DNA of 27,523 nt, from the NCBI GenBank assembly GCA_031553195.1, contig JAVBLV010000067.1, positions 1-27,523 of the forward strand. Direction: 5' to 3'. The stretch comes from JAVBLV01 sp031553195. Lineage in GTDB: Bacteria; Bacteroidota; Bacteroidia; Bacteroidales; P3. The notes under the pieces were generated by a model. That model searched no databases. It saw nothing but the letters and a program-made list of their open reading frames with translations, and was not told where the DNA came from. The first letter of the stretch is position 1; each line of letters begins with the position of its first letter. A program made the translations under genes and the position numbers. Shown in pieces: positions 24,173 to 27,523 of the stretch.

Positions 24173-24625
24173 ATGGGATTCATTAAAAACATTGCTTTAG
24201 TGGCGCATGACGGCTGTAAACGCGACATGGTAGAGTGGGTTTCTTTCAATTATAAACGCTTGGCTGAACACCGTCTTATTTGCACGGGCACTACCGGACG
24301 ATTGGTAGAGGAAGAAATTAATAGGAGAGGGGATATGCATATTTTAGTTACGCGTTTAAGATCAGGCCCGCTAGGTGGAGATCAACAGTTGGGCGCTCTT
24401 ATTGCCGAAGGTAAAATCGATATGATGGTTTTTCTTTGGGATCCTATGCAGCAACAGCCTCATGATGTGGATGTTAAGGCGTTATTGCGTATTACGGCAT
24501 TGTATAATGTTCCTACGGCTTGTAACCGCTCTACCGCCGATTTCCTGATTTCTTCTCCTTTATTTGAAAGCGATTATGCTCCCATTGTGAAGAATTATAA
24601 TAATTATGTGAATAGGAAAGTGTAA
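24173..24625 (+). CDS. mgsA: Methylglyoxal synthase
   Basis: A 150-residue enzyme (with the start chosen here) that turns dihydroxyacetone phosphate into methylglyoxal and phosphate, a bypass of lower glycolysis under phosphate or sugar imbalance. Motifs: IALVAHDGCK, TGTTG (phosphate binding), SGPLGGDQQLGALIAEGKID with the catalytic Asp region, FLWDPMQQQPHDVDVKALLR, and PTACNRSTADFLISSP. Cytoplasmic. The frame also opens at ATG 24143 (ten more residues), but a promoter box sits between the two ATGs, and IALVAHD normally lies near the N-terminus. dpp7 follows 32 bases after the stop and may be cotranscribed. Confidence 0.92.
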   Translation: MGFIKNIALVAHDGCKRDMVEWVSFNYKRLAEHRLICTGTTGRLVEEEINRRGDMHILVTRLRSGPLGGDQQLGALIAEGKIDMMVFLWDPMQQQPHDVDVKALLRITALYNVPTACNRSTADFLISSPLFESDYAPIVKNYNNYVNRKV

Positions 24626-24657
24626 AATTAATTATAAATCAATAAACAGATAGAAAA

Positions 24658-26799
24658 ATGAAAAAAACGATTCTCTCTTTGATGTTGGGAATTTTTGTGC
24701 TGACTCCCGCATTGCATGCAGACGAAGGCATGTGGATGTTAATGTTTTTAGACAAAAATGCCAAAGATATGCAAAAAAAAGGCGCTAAACTTTCGGCTAA
24801 AGATATCTATGACATCAATAATGCCAGTTTAAAAGATGCCATCATTCAATTCGGCAGGGGATGTACAGGCGAAATCATTTCTAAGGAAGGCTTGGTGTTA
24901 ACCAATCACCATTGCGGTTATGGTCAGATTCAGGCGCATAGTACTGTTGAACATGATTATTTGACCAATGGATTCTGGGCTTACAGCAAAGCCGAAGAAT
25001 TGCCTAATCCCGGCCTTACCGCTAAATTCTTGGTGCGTATGGAAGATGTTACGGCTCGCATCAGTAAGGAATTGAACAAAAATATGACCGAATCCGACCG
25101 GAAAAAGAAGATAGAAGAAGTAAGTAAAACAATTAAAGAAGAAGCCATTAAAGGAACAAATTATACGGCCGACGTAGCTACGATGTTTGACGGCAATGAA
25201 TTCTATTTGTTTATTTACGAGATTTATGAAGACGTGCGTTTGGTTGGAGCTCCGCCCTCCTCTATCGGAAAATTCGGAGCCGACTCCGACAACTGGATGT
25301 GGCCTCGTCAAACAGGCGATTTTTCATTATTCAGAATCTATATGTCGCCCGACGGCAAACCGGCTAAGTATTCGAAAGACAATGTTCCGTTCAAGCCTAA
25401 AAAATATCTTTCCGTCTCTACAAGCGGTATAAAAGAAAATGATTTTGTGATGATTATGGGCTATCCGGGAACAACCGACCGTTTTTTGACTTCTTACGGC
25501 GTTGAAATGGCGTTGGATATTAAAAATCCAAGTATTGTAAAAGCTCGCGAAGCGAAGCTGGGCGTGATGCGTAAGCATATGGACGCCGATGCCGCCGTTC
25601 GTATTCAATATGCCTCTAAATATGCGCAAACAGCCAATTATTGGAAATATTTTATTGGGCAAAGCAAAGGATTAAGGAATTTGGATGTTTACGGAAAGAA
25701 AAAAGATCTGGAAAATAGTTTTGGAACATGGGTAAATGCTGATCCCGCCCGTCAGGCAGAATATGGAACTGCATTAAAAGATATTCAGGAAGCGTATTCT
25801 AAAATCGGGAAAACCGAATATTTCAGATGGTATTTTATGGAGTGCATTGCCAGAGGACCTGAGATATTGTCTACCGCCCGCCAATTTACCTCTTTGGCTG
25901 CAGAGTTGAAAAAAGGAGGCGATAAAACGAATAGTATTATAGAATCTCTGAAAACGTCGTTAGATGCAACTTTCAAAGATTATGACATGAGTCTGGATCA
26001 GGATATGTTGGCTACTTGCATGGATGTCTTTTTCAGGAACGTTCCCATGCAATATCAGCCGGAAGCGTTTATGGACATGTCTTTTAAAAATTCGTACGAT
26101 TTTAAGAAGATAGCTTCCGATGTTTTTAGCAAATCTATTTTTGGCGATCAGAAAAAAATAGACGCCTTTTTAAAGAATCCTACTGCCGATGCCATTGAAA
26201 AAGATCCCGCTTTTGAGTTGCAAAAAATATTCTTTGATAAATATTTTGCGATTAATACAGGTTTACAGGACGCCAACGACCAATTGGCCCGTGGGAACCG
26301 CGTTTTTGTTAAAGGAATAAGGGAAATGGAGAAGAGTAAGTTCTTTGCTCCCAACGCCAATTCCACTATGCGTTTGACCTATGGAAGCGTATTAAATTAC
26401 AGACCTTCGGACGGCGTGTTGTATGAAAATTATACCACTTTGAAAGGCGTAATGGAAAAAGAAGATTCTACAAACTGGGAGTTTGTTGTTCCCGCCAAAT
26501 TGAAGGAGTTATATAAAAATAAAGATTTCGGACCTTACGGCGTGAATGGCGTAATGCCCGTTAATTTTATTGCCAATACCGACATTACCGGAGGAAATTC
26601 GGGAAGCCCGATGTTAAATGCAAAAGGACATTTAATTGGTTGCGCTTTCGACGGCAATTGGGAGGCCATGAGCGGAGATATTGCTTTTGAGCCTGATTTA
26701 CAACGCACCATTGGCGTGGATATTCGTTATGTTTTGTTTATCATCGACAAATATGCCGGAGCCAAAAATATTATTAATGAATTGACTTTAGTAAAATAG
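24658..26799 (+). CDS. dpp7: Dipeptidyl-peptidase 7 (S46 family)
   Basis: This 713-residue serine exopeptidase has a signal peptide (KKTILSLMLGIFVLTPALHA) and so is periplasmic. The catalytic triad is visible: H85 in TNHHCGYGQ, Asp in FGADSDNWMWPR and S648 in GGNSGSP. The N-terminal block DEGMWMLMFLDKN is typical of S46. Residue 673, which separates DPP7 (Gly) from DPP11 (Arg), is Gly in MSGDIAFEP, and both this position and S648 coincide with Porphyromonas DPP7 numbering. It should release N-terminal dipeptides with a hydrophobic penultimate residue, feeding amino-acid fermentation. A strong terminator follows. Confidence 0.94.
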   Translation: MKKTILSLMLGIFVLTPALHADEGMWMLMFLDKNAKDMQKKGAKLSAKDIYDINNASLKDAIIQFGRGCTGEIISKEGLVLTNHHCGYGQIQAHSTVEHDYLTNGFWAYSKAEELPNPGLTAKFLVRMEDVTARISKELNKNMTESDRKKKIEEVSKTIKEEAIKGTNYTADVATMFDGNEFYLFIYEIYEDVRLVGAPPSSIGKFGADSDNWMWPRQTGDFSLFRIYMSPDGKPAKYSKDNVPFKPKKYLSVSTSGIKENDFVMIMGYPGTTDRFLTSYGVEMALDIKNPSIVKAREAKLGVMRKHMDADAAVRIQYASKYAQTANYWKYFIGQSKGLRNLDVYGKKKDLENSFGTWVNADPARQAEYGTALKDIQEAYSKIGKTEYFRWYFMECIARGPEILSTARQFTSLAAELKKGGDKTNSIIESLKTSLDATFKDYDMSLDQDMLATCMDVFFRNVPMQYQPEAFMDMSFKNSYDFKKIASDVFSKSIFGDQKKIDAFLKNPTADAIEKDPAFELQKIFFDKYFAINTGLQDANDQLARGNRVFVKGIREMEKSKFFAPNANSTMRLTYGSVLNYRPSDGVLYENYTTLKGVMEKEDSTNWEFVVPAKLKELYKNKDFGPYGVNGVMPVNFIANTDITGGNSGSPMLNAKGHLIGCAFDGNWEAMSGDIAFEPDLQRTIGVDIRYVLFIIDKYAGAKNIINELTLVK

Positions 26800-26821
26800 C
26801 ATTTGCTCAAAATCGACTGTA

Positions 26822-26860
26822 AAAGGAGGCCGTCTAAAATGTAAATAGGCGGCCTCTTTT
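26822..26860 (+). terminator. Rho-independent terminator after dpp7
   Basis: GAGGCCGTCTA pairs with TAGGCGGCCTC (one G-T pair) around a nine-base A-rich loop, with AAAA before and TTTT after the stem. It starts about 20 bases after the dpp7 stop. Confidence 0.88.
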
Positions 26861-26928
26861 GCTATTATTGCGGCACGGCGCAATGTTTCCGAACTACAAA
26901 TTGGGAAAGGTATATCCTGAATTCTCTA

Positions 26929-27300
26929 TTAAGCGCGGCAGCTTGGAATTTTAAGAAATGGATGAAAAAGCCATTTCTTTACATTATAAAAAATGGATTT
27001 ATGCAGTGCCGAGTATGGAAAGTCAGCTTCTGAGGAGGCTAAATTTGAAAATACTGCATTTAAATTTTCCATGTTTGACAGGCATATCAATTCATTGATA
27101 GTTGCGTAATCCCTGATGTTGCCTTTCAAGTCTGGGTGTGTATCTCTCCATTGTTTGGTTGTTACTCCGAACATTGCAACATTTAAAACATCAGCTTCGT
27201 TTGCATATATAATACTTGTTTGTTGTGGTGTTAGTTCGGTTGGGATAAGATTTTGTTTTGGGACTATCCAAAATATTGTGTAAACAGAAACTCTACAGGC
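26929..27300 (-). pseudogene. Remnant of a KilA-N-type (phage antirepressor-like) protein
   Basis: The minus-strand frame is open from about 27300 to 26929. It reads WIVPKQNLIPTELTPQQTSI, then IYANEADVLNVAMFGVTTKQ, WRDTHPDLKGNIRDYATINE and LICLSNMENLNAVF. I recognise this as the C-terminal half of a Bacteroidetes protein family often carrying an N-terminal KilA-N domain and associated with phage or mobile DNA. After NLNAVF the family sequence is lost and the frame runs on into unrelated residues (SNLASSEADF...), so the 3' end is replaced or deleted. The N-terminal DNA-binding part is also missing, cut near a 38-bp palindrome. An ATG at 27174 could start an 81-residue product, but a functional protein is unlikely. 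The family name is from memory and needs a search. Confidence 0.5.
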
Positions 27301-27338
27301 AATCGTCTTTATAGGGGTTAACCCCTATAAAGACGATT
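27301..27338. repeat. Perfect 38-bp palindrome
   Basis: The left half AATCGTCTTTATAGGGGTT is followed immediately by its exact reverse complement, with no unpaired centre. On the plus strand it is followed by TTC, so it could act as a bidirectional terminator. It could also be a mobile-element end or a protein-binding site. It lies where the KilA-N-like homology stops. Confidence 0.9.
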
Positions 27339-27385
27339 TTCAAAGATAATCAAAAATTGGTTCAAAATTTGTCCCCAATTCCAAA

Positions 27386-27523
27386 GGGTGCATTTCAAAA
27401 TGTCGCATTAAGCAGCCAATTTACTTTTAGAGTTAACAATATCTATTACTTTACACCACTGTTGGTTCATATAAAGTGTTCTAAGTTTGAGCATATTTTT
27501 GGCTCCGTGTATCGACCAATGCT
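27386..27523 (-). mobile_element. IS terminus, copy 2 (inverted)
   Basis: A perfect reverse complement of positions 3-140, beginning at the outer boundary GGGTGCATTTC. The flanking base patterns differ from those of copy 1, so this is a separate insertion of the same element. The window ends inside the element. Confidence 0.8.
27408..27523 (-). pseudogene. IS transposase C-terminal fragment, copy 2 (cut by window edge)
   Basis: The same 3' coding end as at 2-118 on the opposite strand, with stop TAA at 27408-27410. The identical nucleotide sequence implies recent activity of the element. The gene may be complete outside the window. Confidence 0.65.

Larger units (their letters stand above)
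26863..27407. other. Right-end accessory stretch
   Basis: After the dpp7 terminator the DNA holds a small hairpin (AAGAAATGG / CCATTTCTT, 26953-26979), the KilA-N remnant, the palindrome at 27301-27338 and about 47 bases of plain sequence before the IS boundary at 27386. No intact gene is supported. Confidence 0.5.

Overview
The window looks like an AT-rich Bacteroidales chromosome fragment. Evidence: FecR/ECF-sigma and STN genes of Bacteroidetes type, an S46 dipeptidyl-peptidase, a viroplasmin-type RNase H, a DUF3575-type barrel, and several exact copies of the Bacteroidetes -7 promoter box TAnnTTTG. The abundance of IS ends, MITE-like elements and other intergenic repeats would suit a host-associated or repeat-rich lineage (for example Dysgonomonadaceae or gut symbionts), but genus cannot be decided from the sequence alone. 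Both ends carry the same 138 bp IS terminus in inverted orientation, so the window is probably a whole contig bounded by copies of one insertion sequence.

Layout. 1-140: 3' end of an IS transposase, inserted into a MITE-like repeat. 343-3604 (minus): HD-domain phosphohydrolase, PlsC-type acyltransferase and acetate kinase. 3605-5696: a gene-poor stretch with a MITE copy, a 22-bp tandem array, one small lipoprotein gene and REP-like repeats. 5697-8096 (minus): a GT2 polyprenyl-phosphate glycosyltransferase with a GT-C membrane glycosyltransferase, probably one envelope glycosylation operon. 8706-12573 (plus): FecR anti-sigma factor, an STN-linker-DUF3575-like barrel protein, a fimbrial-anchor-like lipoprotein and an ECF sigma factor. 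This looks like a trans-envelope signalling locus in which a small barrel stands where a TonB-dependent transporter would be expected. 12787-14609: nadC and a YihY-family membrane protein. 14610-15073: repeats in the likely leader of aroK (15074-15592). 15807-19425: M3 peptidase, RNase H and a PhnP-like metallo-hydrolase. 19649-22740: uvrA with an overlapping DUF1294 gene, preceded by a promoter and a terminator-like hairpin. 23079-26799: LpxL/HtrB-type acyltransferase, methylglyoxal synthase and dipeptidyl-peptidase 7. 26863-27523: KilA-N-type gene remnant, a perfect 38-bp palindrome and the second IS end.

Most genes are housekeeping (NAD and shikimate biosynthesis, DNA repair, acetate metabolism, lipid acylation, peptide degradation). 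The most unusual gene content is the 8.7-12.6 kb signalling locus. The most unusual non-coding content is the density of structured intergenic repeats, several of which touch stop codons, start codons or leaders. No rRNA, tRNA or CRISPR array was seen.
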